A stretch of 64,000 nucleotides of DNA from Candidatus Helarchaeota archaeon (GTDB lineage: Archaea > Asgardarchaeota > Lokiarchaeia > Helarchaeales > RDOG01), in contig JAHPZH010000001.1 in NCBI GenBank assembly GCA_019058315.1, positions 1,067,432 to 1,131,431 of the forward strand. The letters run 5' to 3'. Below are positions 1 to 7,969 of this stretch, piece by piece. The translations under genes were made by a program, and so were the position numbers. The notes under the pieces are model-generated. The model worked only from the letters and a program-made list of their open reading frames with translations, made no database searches and was not told the DNA's origin. The number at the start of each line of letters is the position of its first letter. Position 1 is the stretch's first letter.

Positions 1-110
1 AACTACGTGGAGAATCACATCGCCAAACGAAAGATCCTGAAAAGGGATTTCTACATTCAGTAGGGGGACCAGTAACAGCGTATTGTGTATGTATTGTTAT
101 GGAGAGATAA
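1..110 (+). CDS. Thiolase (acetyl-CoA acetyltransferase family), C-terminal end only
   Basis: The window opens inside a reading frame whose codons start at base 3 and which stops at TAA 108-110. The visible residues end in LHSVGGPVTAYCVCIVMER. This matches the C-terminal end of archaeal SCP-x-type thiolases, where a His/Gly-Gly segment precedes a hydrophobic strand ending in an E-R pair. The stop lies 3 bases before the ATG of a DUF35 protein, and thiolase-DUF35 gene pairs are a recurrent arrangement in archaea. The 5' part, including the active-site Cys, lies outside the window. The reaction is expected to be acyl-CoA condensation or thiolysis. The family call rests on about 35 residues plus the neighbour. 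Confidence 0.7.
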   Translation, partial: LRGESHRQTKDPEKGFLHSVGGPVTAYCVCIVMER

Positions 111-113
111 GAT

Positions 114-575
114 ATGAGTGAAAAAAAAGACTTTTTAGAATATTATGATGAGATGATTATACATTATCAATATAGTGTTGGCGAAATTTCGAAATTCTTC
201 CTTGAGGTAAAAAATAATGGCAAATTATTCGGAACACGTTGTACTAAATGCGGTTTTGGCTTTTTTCCACCGCGTATAAATTGTCATAAATGCTATGAAC
301 CCTGTGAATGGGTCGAATTGAGTGGGAAAGGTGAAATTATTGCAGGTACTTTAGCACATTTTGGTGTGAGCAATTTTACTCAAGTTGTTCCTATAACAAT
401 AGCTTTTATAAAGATGGACGAAATGGACATGGCAATCCGCCATACTGTTGTTATGGACTCCAAAGATCTTTCAATGGATAATCTAAAGAAAGGTACAAGA
501 GTAAAAGTACAATTTAGACCTAAAAATGAAAGAGAGGGAAAAATTACAGACTTCTATTTTGTATTAGATAAGTGA
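114..575 (+). CDS. DUF35 family protein (zinc ribbon plus OB fold), thiolase partner
   Basis: This 153-residue protein has an N-terminal helix region followed by a rubredoxin-like zinc ribbon with two CxxC pairs (CTKC and CHKC, about residues 43-59). A C-terminal OB-like beta domain ends in VKVQFRPKNEREGKITDFYF, typical of DUF35/COG1545. In archaea such proteins form complexes with thiolase and HMG-CoA synthase and channel acyl-CoA intermediates. Here it directly follows a thiolase end with a 3-base gap, so the two are almost certainly co-transcribed. No HMG-CoA synthase follows: the next gene is convergent. The pair could therefore serve fatty-acid or ketoacyl-CoA metabolism rather than the mevalonate pathway. 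Confidence 0.85.
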   Translation: MSEKKDFLEYYDEMIIHYQYSVGEISKFFLEVKNNGKLFGTRCTKCGFGFFPPRINCHKCYEPCEWVELSGKGEIIAGTLAHFGVSNFTQVVPITIAFIKMDEMDMAIRHTVVMDSKDLSMDNLKKGTRVKVQFRPKNEREGKITDFYFVLDK

Positions 576-615
576 TTCTAAAATTATTTTAAGGAAATAT
601 ATGAAGAATTCCACT

Positions 616-1968
616 TTATAATCGAAAATCTTGTCGTAATTTACCCCAAATCGCTACAAATATATTTCCTAATTGTTCGATCTGGAAAGGATCTTCTACT
701 TTGAATCCATTTGGAACACCGAACCTATCATTTAATGCAAATACAAGCTCTTCCCGATCTCTATTTATACCCCAAATCGATTGTTCCTCAAAATTTCTAA
801 TTGAAATATTTACTTTATTATAATTTGAAAATATATCTCGATGACTAGAGTCATTTGGTTTTATATTTGTAATAATCCGAAATTTCATTGTCGCTTTAAT
901 ATCAGACAAATTTAAAATCTTAGGTAACATTTCGATACTTGGAAATATTAAAATAGCATTATGTTTGACCCTTTTTACTACCTGGCTTAATTTTTCAATA
1001 GCTTGATCTTGTCCTTTTAGTAAATTTGGCATATTATCAATTATTCCCCTTTCCGCTTTAGCAAGGGATTCTTCATAAGTATTCATTTTCATATTTCTTT
1101 CAAGAAGCTCTTCAGCCATTTTCTCAACTGTATTATCCATTTCTGTTATTTTCCCGTCTTTTGATTTTATCTCTTTTTCTAATTTTTCTTTAGTTACTTC
1201 CAATTCACTTATATAAGATCGATTTTTATTGAGCTCATCCCCTTGAATTCGTATTTTGTTCTTTAATTCCAATATTTCTTTTGTAGTCTCCTCTTGATAT
1301 TGTTCGAATTTCGATTTTTGCTCAACAATTTCATTGTTAAATTGGATTTTGTTCTGATTTAACGATTCATTAAATTGTGCTTCGTTTTCCTTAATTTCAT
1401 TTAGGAAATTGGTTTTAATTTCTCCAATTTGATTTTGTAATTCTTGAATACGATCATTAAAATTTGCAATTTCTGAATTTTTTTGTTCAATTTCCTCATT
1501 TTTTAATTGAACTTCCGTTTCTAATCTTGCCTTTATATTGCCAAATGTTGAGATTTTATTTTGTTGTTGACTAGATTTGGTTTGTAATTCGTTGTAATTA
1601 GTCTGTAATTTATTTGCTTTGTCTTCTAAACCTATTATTTTGGCATTTAAAGTTCCTATGTCTGCTCTTAACTTTAATTCATTATCTTCTAATTGTTTAA
1701 TTCGCGATTTATAATCTTCAATCTGACCTTTAAGTATTGTACTTTCACTAACTTTTTCTTCTGCGGTAACTTCAGCTTTTCTTCGTTTTTCTTCTGCGTC
1801 TTTCAGTTCTTTTTTTAATTGTTTGATCTCTTCTTTCTTTCGCTTTATCTCTCTACTTTTTTTATCTGACTCATCTTTTTCGTCTTTTTTATACTTTTGC
1901 TCAATCTCTTTTATTTTCCTTTTCAAATCTTCTATTTCTTGATCTTTTTTACGAAACACTTCATCCAA
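616..1968 (-). CDS. Long coiled-coil protein with C-terminal TrmB/PLD-like domain
   Basis: This 450-residue protein is almost entirely heptad-like, Lys/Glu/Asn/Gln-rich coiled coil from residue 1 to about 300. A compact C-terminal domain of about 140 residues follows. That domain carries SIWGINRDREELVFA, which closely matches NLWGINRDQEEIILG in the C-terminal domain of the TrmB-like regulator at 12.4 kb, with similar spacing of hydrophobic strands upstream. The start is a TTG at 1966-1968 with a good Shine-Dalgarno GGAGGG six bases upstream (complement of 1975-1980). There is no signal peptide or membrane segment, so it should be cytoplasmic. The function is unknown; it may link a ligand- or DNA-associated sensory domain to a rod-like scaffold. 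It is convergent with the DUF35 gene. Confidence 0.75.
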   Translation of the reverse strand: MDEVFRKKDQEIEDLKRKIKEIEQKYKKDEKDESDKKSREIKRKKEEIKQLKKELKDAEEKRRKAEVTAEEKVSESTILKGQIEDYKSRIKQLEDNELKLRADIGTLNAKIIGLEDKANKLQTNYNELQTKSSQQQNKISTFGNIKARLETEVQLKNEEIEQKNSEIANFNDRIQELQNQIGEIKTNFLNEIKENEAQFNESLNQNKIQFNNEIVEQKSKFEQYQEETTKEILELKNKIRIQGDELNKNRSYISELEVTKEKLEKEIKSKDGKITEMDNTVEKMAEELLERNMKMNTYEESLAKAERGIIDNMPNLLKGQDQAIEKLSQVVKRVKHNAILIFPSIEMLPKILNLSDIKATMKFRIITNIKPNDSSHRDIFSNYNKVNISIRNFEEQSIWGINRDREELVFALNDRFGVPNGFKVEDPFQIEQLGNIFVAIWGKLRQDFRL

Positions 1969-2075
1969 AGAAATCCCTCCCTTATTAGTGGGTAAATTTC
2001 TTTATTATTAATATCGAATAATATAAGATGTAAATTTGTATGTTTCTTTTATTATTTAACTTTAACTCATATTAA

Positions 2076-2450
2076 CTAACTACTAGCAGCTTTAACTGCT
2101 ATATCATGTACTTCAATCCAATATTTTCTTAAACCTAATCCTGCCCACCAAATACCACAGCCACTCAAAATTAATAGGGCATATACTACGATAAATAATG
2201 GAAGGTATATAATATTTATATTGATCATATCCGGGTAGGAGATGAATATTCCTGTTAGCAAGTTCGAGGATGCAAAAACTATTCCTATTTCTAAACAAAT
2301 AAGTCCTATCGTAGTACCTTTCCACGGTCTCCATCTATCTGAGAATTTTGTTAGCTGATATAATCTATATTGGTAGAAACAGAATATTCCACCACCAATG
2401 AATACTAAAATCATGAAAACAACAGCTATCCACATTAGAATTGCTGGCAT
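2076..2450 (-). CDS. Small membrane protein, three predicted TM segments
   Basis: This 124-residue hydrophobic protein has about three membrane helices: one near residues 3-27, one around 47-65 and one around 78-105. A charged loop containing SDRWRPWKG follows the first helix. Its ATG overlaps the stop of the upstream membrane-protein gene by one base (TAATG), with GGAGG just upstream inside that gene, so the pair is translationally coupled. The neighbour has the same length class and topology, including a charged W-containing loop after helix 1. They may be distant paralogues forming a heteromeric membrane complex. I do not recognise the family. Confidence 0.7.
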   Translation of the reverse strand: MPAILMWIAVVFMILVFIGGGIFCFYQYRLYQLTKFSDRWRPWKGTTIGLICLEIGIVFASSNLLTGIFISYPDMININIIYLPLFIVVYALLILSGCGIWWAGLGLRKYWIEVHDIAVKAASS

Positions 2451-2863
2451 TAAGATTTTCCTCCTTTTGCACTTTCAATATTTCTAATGAATTCTCTAAT
2501 AGAGATAATGCTTTTTATCATTCCTATAATAGCTATACCAAAACCAATGAAAGTATTTATTATAAAAATAGGTTGTTCAAAGGGATTTCGTATAAAAATA
2601 TCCAGACTGAATCCCATACCAAAAAATGCCGGATTTGAGAGATAGACGTAACCAAAAAAGCAAAATACAAAAAGAACAAACCCAATTATAAATAAGGAAA
2701 GACCATATACTTGTGATCCCCAATGATCCCAAACTTTATCATCGGTTCTAAATGAATATATCTTTCTATGTTGTAAAATATTCTTTGTAATTAAAGATAA
2801 TAATACTACAAATATCAAAATTATTGCTCCAAGCATTAATACAGTAACTTGTTGAGTATCCAT
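2450..2863 (-). CDS. Small membrane protein, three predicted TM segments
   Basis: This is a 137-residue hydrophobic protein when started at ATG 2861-2863. A TTG two codons upstream is possible, but it would lie too close to the GTGGAT Shine-Dalgarno-like stretch. It has three predicted membrane helices separated by a charged loop (RTDDKVWDHWG) and a loop before the last helix; the C-terminus is basic. It forms a one-base overlap operon with the following gene of the same topology. The upstream 145 bases (2870-3014) are very AT-rich and probably hold the promoter. The family is not recognised. Confidence 0.7.
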   Translation of the reverse strand: MDTQQVTVLMLGAIILIFVVLLSLITKNILQHRKIYSFRTDDKVWDHWGSQVYGLSLFIIGFVLFVFCFFGYVYLSNPAFFGMGFSLDIFIRNPFEQPIFIINTFIGFGIAIIGMIKSIISIREFIRNIESAKGGKS

Positions 2864-3014
2864 AATCAATCATCCACTCTAAGAAATTTCTGTGTATTTT
2901 TAAAATATTTAAAATATCTAAAATATTTTTAAAAAAGTTGTAATAATAAACTTAATTTTTTAAATTATTATTTAAATTTTTACAAATTATATTGTATCTC
3001 TATTTTATCCTAAT

Positions 3015-4310
3015 TTATTCATTTTGCTCTTTTGCTTTTTCCTCTAATTCCATTTTTTTCTTATCAGCTTGAATCTCATCCCAGATAGTAGAAGTATAGC
3101 CAAAATGTTGGGTTAGAAAATTTTCAATATCAAAAGTTTTTCCAACCTCTCTACCTGGTAATCCTTCTATTTGCTTTCCCTCTTCCACATCGGTAGCTAC
3201 GGCGGTATAAGGTAATATTTCTGCATTATCTTCGATTTTAACTCCAGGAACTATTCCGCTCCCTACATCTACTAACACATTCTTTCCAACGTAAATCTCC
3301 CCCAACTTAACTGGCGCATCCCCATAAGCTTGATGAGTTGCAAAAACAGTTTTACTCTTGATAACTGCACCATCATCAATTGTTATCTTCTCAGGATGTA
3401 ACGGGTCTATTGTCACATCATCTTTTATTATGACATTTTTCCCAATTTTTACGCCTGCCAGTCTCAATAAAATCTGTCTCATTCCCTGTGTCATTAAAGG
3501 GCTTTTTTGTAATTCAAGAAGAAGCATATTAAAGGGACTATAACGAGGTATATATTTTCTAAAATCACGCAGATTAGCATCAAGAGTTTCTAATGGTCGT
3601 TTATCCATAGCAAGTAATTGAAGAATATCTTCTGAAAAAGGATATCGGATAGAGTCAGGTATGCCAATACCTATATAATTCTCTTTTATATCATAAGAAA
3701 TAAATCCGGGTCCTACATATGCATTATCACCGATATTTACTCCTGGTAAGATTATAGCTCCTGGCAGCACTATAACATTTTTGCCTATATTTACCTCACC
3801 GACGTATAGTTCATGAGTGTCAAGTGAGAATTCATGACATAAAATAACAGCTCCTGTATTTATTACAGTATTATCACCAATCGAAATCTTTTTAGTAAAG
3901 AGAGTATCTATTAAATTGGCCGGGGAAATGAAGACATCTTTGCCAATTTTTGCTCCCAAATCTTTCAAGAAATTTCTTTTAAATTTAGGTGTTCCATATT
4001 TTAAAAGTGTTAGAAAATATTGGTTCCGCAAAGAAGAAATTAATCCACCAGTAATTCTTCTATATCTCTTTTTTTCTTCCTTTGTAGCTAATCTTATATT
4101 TCTTGCTCTCTCAGTTTTTCCTTCATAACTTTTTTTAGTATTTTTAATGAGTCTTTTTGTTAAATTTTCTTGATATTTGATAATCCGTTGTTTATTTCTT
4201 TCAGTTTCTGCTTCTTCTGGGAATAAAAATAAATTAGTTATTAATTGTTGAAATTCTTTCAAATAAGGAAACATTTCTACTATTGGCTTCATCCTTTTCG
4301 GGATTCGCAT
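3015..4310 (-). CDS. Acyltransferase with two left-handed beta-helix (hexapeptide) domains
   Basis: This 431-residue protein contains two hexapeptide-repeat acyltransferase modules. The first spans about residues 120-225 (IGDNTVINTGAVILCHE, then GKNVIVLPGAIILPGVNIG). The second spans about residues 280-400 (GKNVIIKDDVTIDPLHPEKI, then GKNVLVDVGSGIVPGVKIEDNA). Both contain a His inside the coils (CHEF, THQAYGD), as expected for the catalytic base of this O-/N-acyltransferase superfamily. The N-terminus is basic and helical and the C-terminus is a charged helix. Single-module family members are about 200 residues, so this is a fused double enzyme. The likely role is acetylation of a sugar or lipid head group; the substrate is unknown. 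A Shine-Dalgarno AAAGGATG precedes the ATG. Confidence 0.8.
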   Translation of the reverse strand: MRIPKRMKPIVEMFPYLKEFQQLITNLFLFPEEAETERNKQRIIKYQENLTKRLIKNTKKSYEGKTERARNIRLATKEEKKRYRRITGGLISSLRNQYFLTLLKYGTPKFKRNFLKDLGAKIGKDVFISPANLIDTLFTKKISIGDNTVINTGAVILCHEFSLDTHELYVGEVNIGKNVIVLPGAIILPGVNIGDNAYVGPGFISYDIKENYIGIGIPDSIRYPFSEDILQLLAMDKRPLETLDANLRDFRKYIPRYSPFNMLLLELQKSPLMTQGMRQILLRLAGVKIGKNVIIKDDVTIDPLHPEKITIDDGAVIKSKTVFATHQAYGDAPVKLGEIYVGKNVLVDVGSGIVPGVKIEDNAEILPYTAVATDVEEGKQIEGLPGREVGKTFDIENFLTQHFGYTSTIWDEIQADKKKMELEEKAKEQNE

Positions 4311-4392
4311 TAATCATCCTTTCCAAATATGTTTTTAATAAGAAAAAAATGTCTATAGTAATTAATTTGTTTGTATTCCTAATACTTAAACA

Positions 4393-5169
4393 TTACTTTT
4401 TCTGAATATCCAGATATTTACTAAAGATATTCATATAAAGACATTCTTCCGCTGGCATGAAAAAATCGTGTTTTGGTTTTTCTGTTAATTGGACCGGAGC
4501 ACCTCTTATAAGAACAATTGGGATTTGCTCATTAGACTCACCCATAAGTAATTGAGCCGCTGTTGCTAAATCGTCTGCTATAGCTCTAAATGTAAATACT
4601 AATTTTCTACCGTAAAGATCGGGTTTTCCTCGTTCGTCAGATACTGGTTCGATCCCAGATACGGCTAAAGCAGCACCAACTACTCCTCTCTTTAAAGGTT
4701 GAGTTCGGCTGTCACTTAAAACAATGCCGATTTTTTTACCAGTTTTTTCTTGAATTTTTTTTCTTATTTCATGAATAGAAGAAATATCTGGTAAAAGCAC
4801 AACACATCCTAGAGGAGCATTAGACTGATCAACCCCCGCATTTGCTGTTAAACATCCGTATTTTTCACATAAAAGCACATGTTTCACTCCTCCATATATC
4901 TTATCCGCTTCATCAATAACTACTTGTACCATTCCTGGATCCATTTCATAAAGTTTAGCTAAGTCTAAAGCTTGCTTAGATGGTTTAACTTCATTTAAAT
5001 CCACAAAACGACCTTGAGAAATTGCTAATGGAGTTTCTGCTATTACTAATACATCATTATCTTTAAGTTCTAATTTTTCTCGGTTTAAGGTATCCAAAAT
5101 TATTTGGACGATATCATCGCCCTTTTCAATTAGTTTTGTTTTTAATGAAAAGAGGGAAATTTTATTCAT
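4393..5169 (-). CDS. CofE-like gamma-glutamyl ligase (F420-0:L-glutamate ligase family)
   Basis: This 258-residue protein aligns along its length with the CofE family. Features include the early DNDVLVIAETPLAISQGRFVDL-type segment, the metal/nucleotide region around GCLTANAGVDQSN, the SDSRTQPLKRGVVGAALAVSG segment and a C-terminal DDLATAAQLLMGE. Known members add glutamate to F420-0; the FolC2 members found in some bacteria are thought to glutamylate folates. The gene lies 9 bases downstream of a dihydropteroate-synthase-like gene with a GAGG ribosome-binding site in the gap. This favours glutamylation of a pterin cofactor (folate or H4MPT type) over F420. No other F420 biosynthesis gene is visible. 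Confidence 0.85.
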   Translation of the reverse strand: MNKISLFSLKTKLIEKGDDIVQIILDTLNREKLELKDNDVLVIAETPLAISQGRFVDLNEVKPSKQALDLAKLYEMDPGMVQVVIDEADKIYGGVKHVLLCEKYGCLTANAGVDQSNAPLGCVVLLPDISSIHEIRKKIQEKTGKKIGIVLSDSRTQPLKRGVVGAALAVSGIEPVSDERGKPDLYGRKLVFTFRAIADDLATAAQLLMGESNEQIPIVLIRGAPVQLTEKPKHDFFMPAEECLYMNIFSKYLDIQKK

Positions 5170-5178
5170 TTTTATTCC

Positions 5179-6012
5179 TCATTTACCCATTCGCAAGGAT
5201 TTTGCCATTTTTACCATTTCTATTTGTGCTTTTACATCGTGTGTACGAATTATATGAGCACCGTTATAAACTGCGATAACAGTTGCAGCAAGAGACCCAT
5301 TCAATCTATTTGATGGATCTGGAATATTTAAAACATCACCAATAAATGATTTTCGAGAAATTCCGACTAAAATAATTTTTTTAAGAGTTCGAAGTGCTTC
5401 TAGAGATTTAATAATTTGTAAATTAAATTCATACGTCTTTGTATTCACCCATCTCCCTATACCAGGGTCTATAATAATTTTATTTTCGTCAATTCCATTA
5501 TTTTTAGCAATATCAATTGATTTTTTCAGTTCATTAATAATCTCATGAATAGTATGACAATCTCCTGGTACTTTTTTAGTAGCCATTAAAATAACCGGAC
5601 AATTATAGTCTGAAATAACTTTTACTATTTTTGAATCAGTTCTAAATCCACTTATATCATTTATTAAGTGTGCTCCAAGGGATAAGGCTTTTTCTGCTAT
5701 GGAAGCATATTGAGTATCAATTGATATAAGGCAATTAGTTATATCCAATATTTTTCTTAATGCAGGTATTAGTCGGTCCTCTTCTTCCTTGATTGAGATC
5801 GCTTCTACGCCAGGTGCAGTAGATCTAGCTCCAATATCTAAAAATTCTGCCCCCTCGTCCTCCATTAATTTCGCTGTATTTATAAGTTTATCTTGAGTTA
5901 CTACAGATCCTTTGTAAAATGATTCTTTACTTAAATTGATAATCCCCATCGTTCGGATTGGATATGAATCACCTATATTTAAATTTAAAATTTGAGTGTT
6001 AATAGAATTCAT
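5179..6012 (-). CDS. folP: Dihydropteroate synthase family protein
   Basis: This 277-residue TIM-barrel enzyme of the pterin-binding family shows the DHPS landmarks in order. These are MGIINLSKESFYKG (canonical MGVLNVTPDSF), DIGARSTAPG (canonical DIGGESTRPG), the Asp of SIDTQ, HLINDISGFR, DPGIGRWV, GISRKSFIGDV and the closing IIRTHDVK. The loop substitutions (ARSTAPG and GRWV) differ from bacterial FolP. This is consistent with an archaeal enzyme using a different arylamine, as in methanopterin synthesis, or with a true folate enzyme; I cannot decide. The following gene is a CofE-like ligase, together forming a cofactor-building operon. Confidence 0.88.
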   Translation of the reverse strand: MNSINTQILNLNIGDSYPIRTMGIINLSKESFYKGSVVTQDKLINTAKLMEDEGAEFLDIGARSTAPGVEAISIKEEEDRLIPALRKILDITNCLISIDTQYASIAEKALSLGAHLINDISGFRTDSKIVKVISDYNCPVILMATKKVPGDCHTIHEIINELKKSIDIAKNNGIDENKIIIDPGIGRWVNTKTYEFNLQIIKSLEALRTLKKIILVGISRKSFIGDVLNIPDPSNRLNGSLAATVIAVYNGAHIIRTHDVKAQIEMVKMAKSLRMGK

Positions 6013-6113
6013 TTATTTCAAATCCCAAGAATGATATAATAAAATGAAAAAAATATATGATATTTTTTTTAAAATCTTTCTTAATAAGCTTTTAAAGTTA
6101 ATATAACCCATAA

Positions 6114-6689
6114 TTGATTTCAATGGACTTTAATCAATACTTAGTTAATGGTCTAATTATTTCATTTGGAAGGTTTCTTGACATATTGGCTACATATAGA
6201 GTTACACCAAAGTTAGAGTTAGAAACGAATTATCTTGTTAAAAAACTAGGTTGGATAGGGGGAATTATTCTACAAATTCCTTTAATTATCTTAGGAGCAT
6301 TTTTCAATACTTTCACAATTTTTATTTTTGTTTATAGTTTTCTTATTACTGCTCATAACATTTCAGGATCTTGGCTTGTTAAAGGAATGGGTGAAGAAGA
6401 ATACACAAACATGCTAAAAAATGGAGTTTCAAAGGTTGATAAATTTCGAAATATCGTTCTAGATGAAATGACTCCATTTTTAGTATTTTGTATCCCAAAT
6501 ATGCTAATTTGGTTTTTTTTCTTCCAAACAATCCCTTTTTCTTATAATGTTTTCTTGGATAATACTAATACCTCGTACGTTTTTATGATTACATTTGCTA
6601 TTTTTTTCTTCAGTATAGTGAATACTATTAGAAATATAATTTATTTAATACGGTTAAAAAAGCAAATGAATAAAACAAATAATTCTTAA
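6114..6689 (+). CDS. Membrane protein of unknown function
   Basis: This 191-residue protein has four to five hydrophobic segments: around residues 44-68, then 70-90, then 120-142 and 155-177. A charged loop with LVKGMGEEEYTNMLKNGVSKVDK lies between the second and third. The C-terminus is basic (KKQMNKTNN), suggesting a cytoplasmic tail. The start shown is TTG; an ATG three codons later (6123) is equally possible because neither has a clear ribosome-binding site. It is divergent from the DHPS operon across about 100 bases. The family is not recognised. Confidence 0.7.
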   Translation: MISMDFNQYLVNGLIISFGRFLDILATYRVTPKLELETNYLVKKLGWIGGIILQIPLIILGAFFNTFTIFIFVYSFLITAHNISGSWLVKGMGEEEYTNMLKNGVSKVDKFRNIVLDEMTPFLVFCIPNMLIWFFFFQTIPFSYNVFLDNTNTSYVFMITFAIFFFSIVNTIRNIIYLIRLKKQMNKTNNS

Positions 6690-6720
6690 AAAAAGAGTTA
6701 ACAAGGTAATGCTTATTTGA

Positions 6721-7881
6721 TTATTTTAATGATGCCATCTTTTTTCTTTCTTCCCTTCTTTTACGTCTTCTTTCTTTCTTTTCCTCTTCTGCTTTGATAG
6801 CTTCGTTTTTTTCATCCATTATTTTTGCATATAATTCTTCCAATGTGGCTGGAGGGATCATTTTTTTATCCTTTACTCGGAGTTGAATTGCTTCTGAGGG
6901 ACACGTAGTAACGCATAAACCACAACCTATACATCTATCCCTATTTACTATTGAAATATCGTCAACAATTTTTAAAGCTTGCATTTGACAGCGATCAATA
7001 CATGTACCACATCCAGAACATAATTCAGGATTAATTTCCGCATAATAATTTGTTGCGAAATATTCTACTGGTTTGGGAAGTAGCTTCAAACCTGCTAATG
7101 CTCCGCAACAACATCCGCAACAGTTACAGATATATTCTAGCTCTAAAGAGTTTGTCGGTTGTAAGATTAACCCATCTTCTTCATTTTGGCGAATAATTTC
7201 AAGAGCTTCTTCCTTACTAACAGAGCGACCTAAACCTACATTTAATTCTGATTGAGCAAAATTTCCAAATGCAAAACAAGTTTCCTGACGAGAGGTTACT
7301 TTACAAGGTTTGCCTGCTAATTCTGTACTTTTACGACAAATACAAGTTTGTACAGTTATTGGTCCCTCTGTATTTTTAATAAGTTCTTTTAAATCATCAT
7401 AATTCCCTACGATTTTTTCAGAGGATATACTTTGTTCTAAAGGAATAGTTCGTAATTGAGGGGTTTTGGTTTCTGATGTTGAGCTGAAACTCTCAACAGC
7501 ATATCTAAGAAGATCTTCAAGCAATTCTTTTGAAAGTTGATTTATTTGTAACTCATAGATTCCAATTGCATAAAGCATATTATTATAAAGTTTTTTATCT
7601 CCTTCTTTTTTGGAATGAATAAGTCCCTTCTTAACCATGTTATCTAATTTTTTTTCTAATTCTTCAATTGAATATCCTAAGTTTTTCATACGTTCATATA
7701 TATTCTCTAAAGGTTCAGAAGGTGTTGGAGAAAATTTGAGCTTAGTTGCAATTTTAGCTTCTTCAACAGTAAAGAATCTCTTTAATATGCGTAATTCTAT
7801 TCCTGACTTCGTGGGAGGAAATCCAACAGGCATTTTATCTAAGTGTTGTTGTAATTCACGATATACAATATCTTCAGTCAT
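6721..7881 (-). CDS. Ferredoxin-type 4Fe-4S protein, tandem paralogue A
   Basis: This 386-residue protein has a helical, winged-helix-like N-terminal region (about residues 1-110, including MVKKGLIHSKKEGDKKLYNN, which resembles an HTH wing). A middle domain carries CICRKSTELAGKPC and an unusual Cys cluster CNCCGCCCG near residue 265. A dicluster ferredoxin domain follows with CSGCGTCIDRCQ and CIGCGLCVTTCP (about residues 290-335). A basic, Arg/Lys-rich helical tail closes it. This is the architecture of uncharacterised archaeal iron-sulfur proteins thought to be electron carriers or redox-responsive regulators. A paralogue, very similar along its length, lies 88 bases upstream, so this is a tandem duplication. 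Confidence 0.85.
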   Translation of the reverse strand: MTEDIVYRELQQHLDKMPVGFPPTKSGIELRILKRFFTVEEAKIATKLKFSPTPSEPLENIYERMKNLGYSIEELEKKLDNMVKKGLIHSKKEGDKKLYNNMLYAIGIYELQINQLSKELLEDLLRYAVESFSSTSETKTPQLRTIPLEQSISSEKIVGNYDDLKELIKNTEGPITVQTCICRKSTELAGKPCKVTSRQETCFAFGNFAQSELNVGLGRSVSKEEALEIIRQNEEDGLILQPTNSLELEYICNCCGCCCGALAGLKLLPKPVEYFATNYYAEINPELCSGCGTCIDRCQMQALKIVDDISIVNRDRCIGCGLCVTTCPSEAIQLRVKDKKMIPPATLEELYAKIMDEKNEAIKAEEEKKERRRKRREERKKMASLK

Positions 7882-7969
7882 TTAATTACCCTTAAATTTA
7901 ATAAGTAATATTATTCATTTACCTTTTAAAAAAAAATAGATTTAAAAAGGTAAAATATATTTGGTTATT

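Noticed and set aside
1..63. Frame-1 open end reading to the TAG at 61-63
   Set aside because: The competing frame from base 3 to 110 gives a thiolase C-terminus and ends right before the DUF35 start, so it is the real one.
2113..2334. Minus-strand shadow frame inside the small membrane protein
   Set aside because: It overlaps completely a frame with clear membrane helices and translational coupling, and has no motif.
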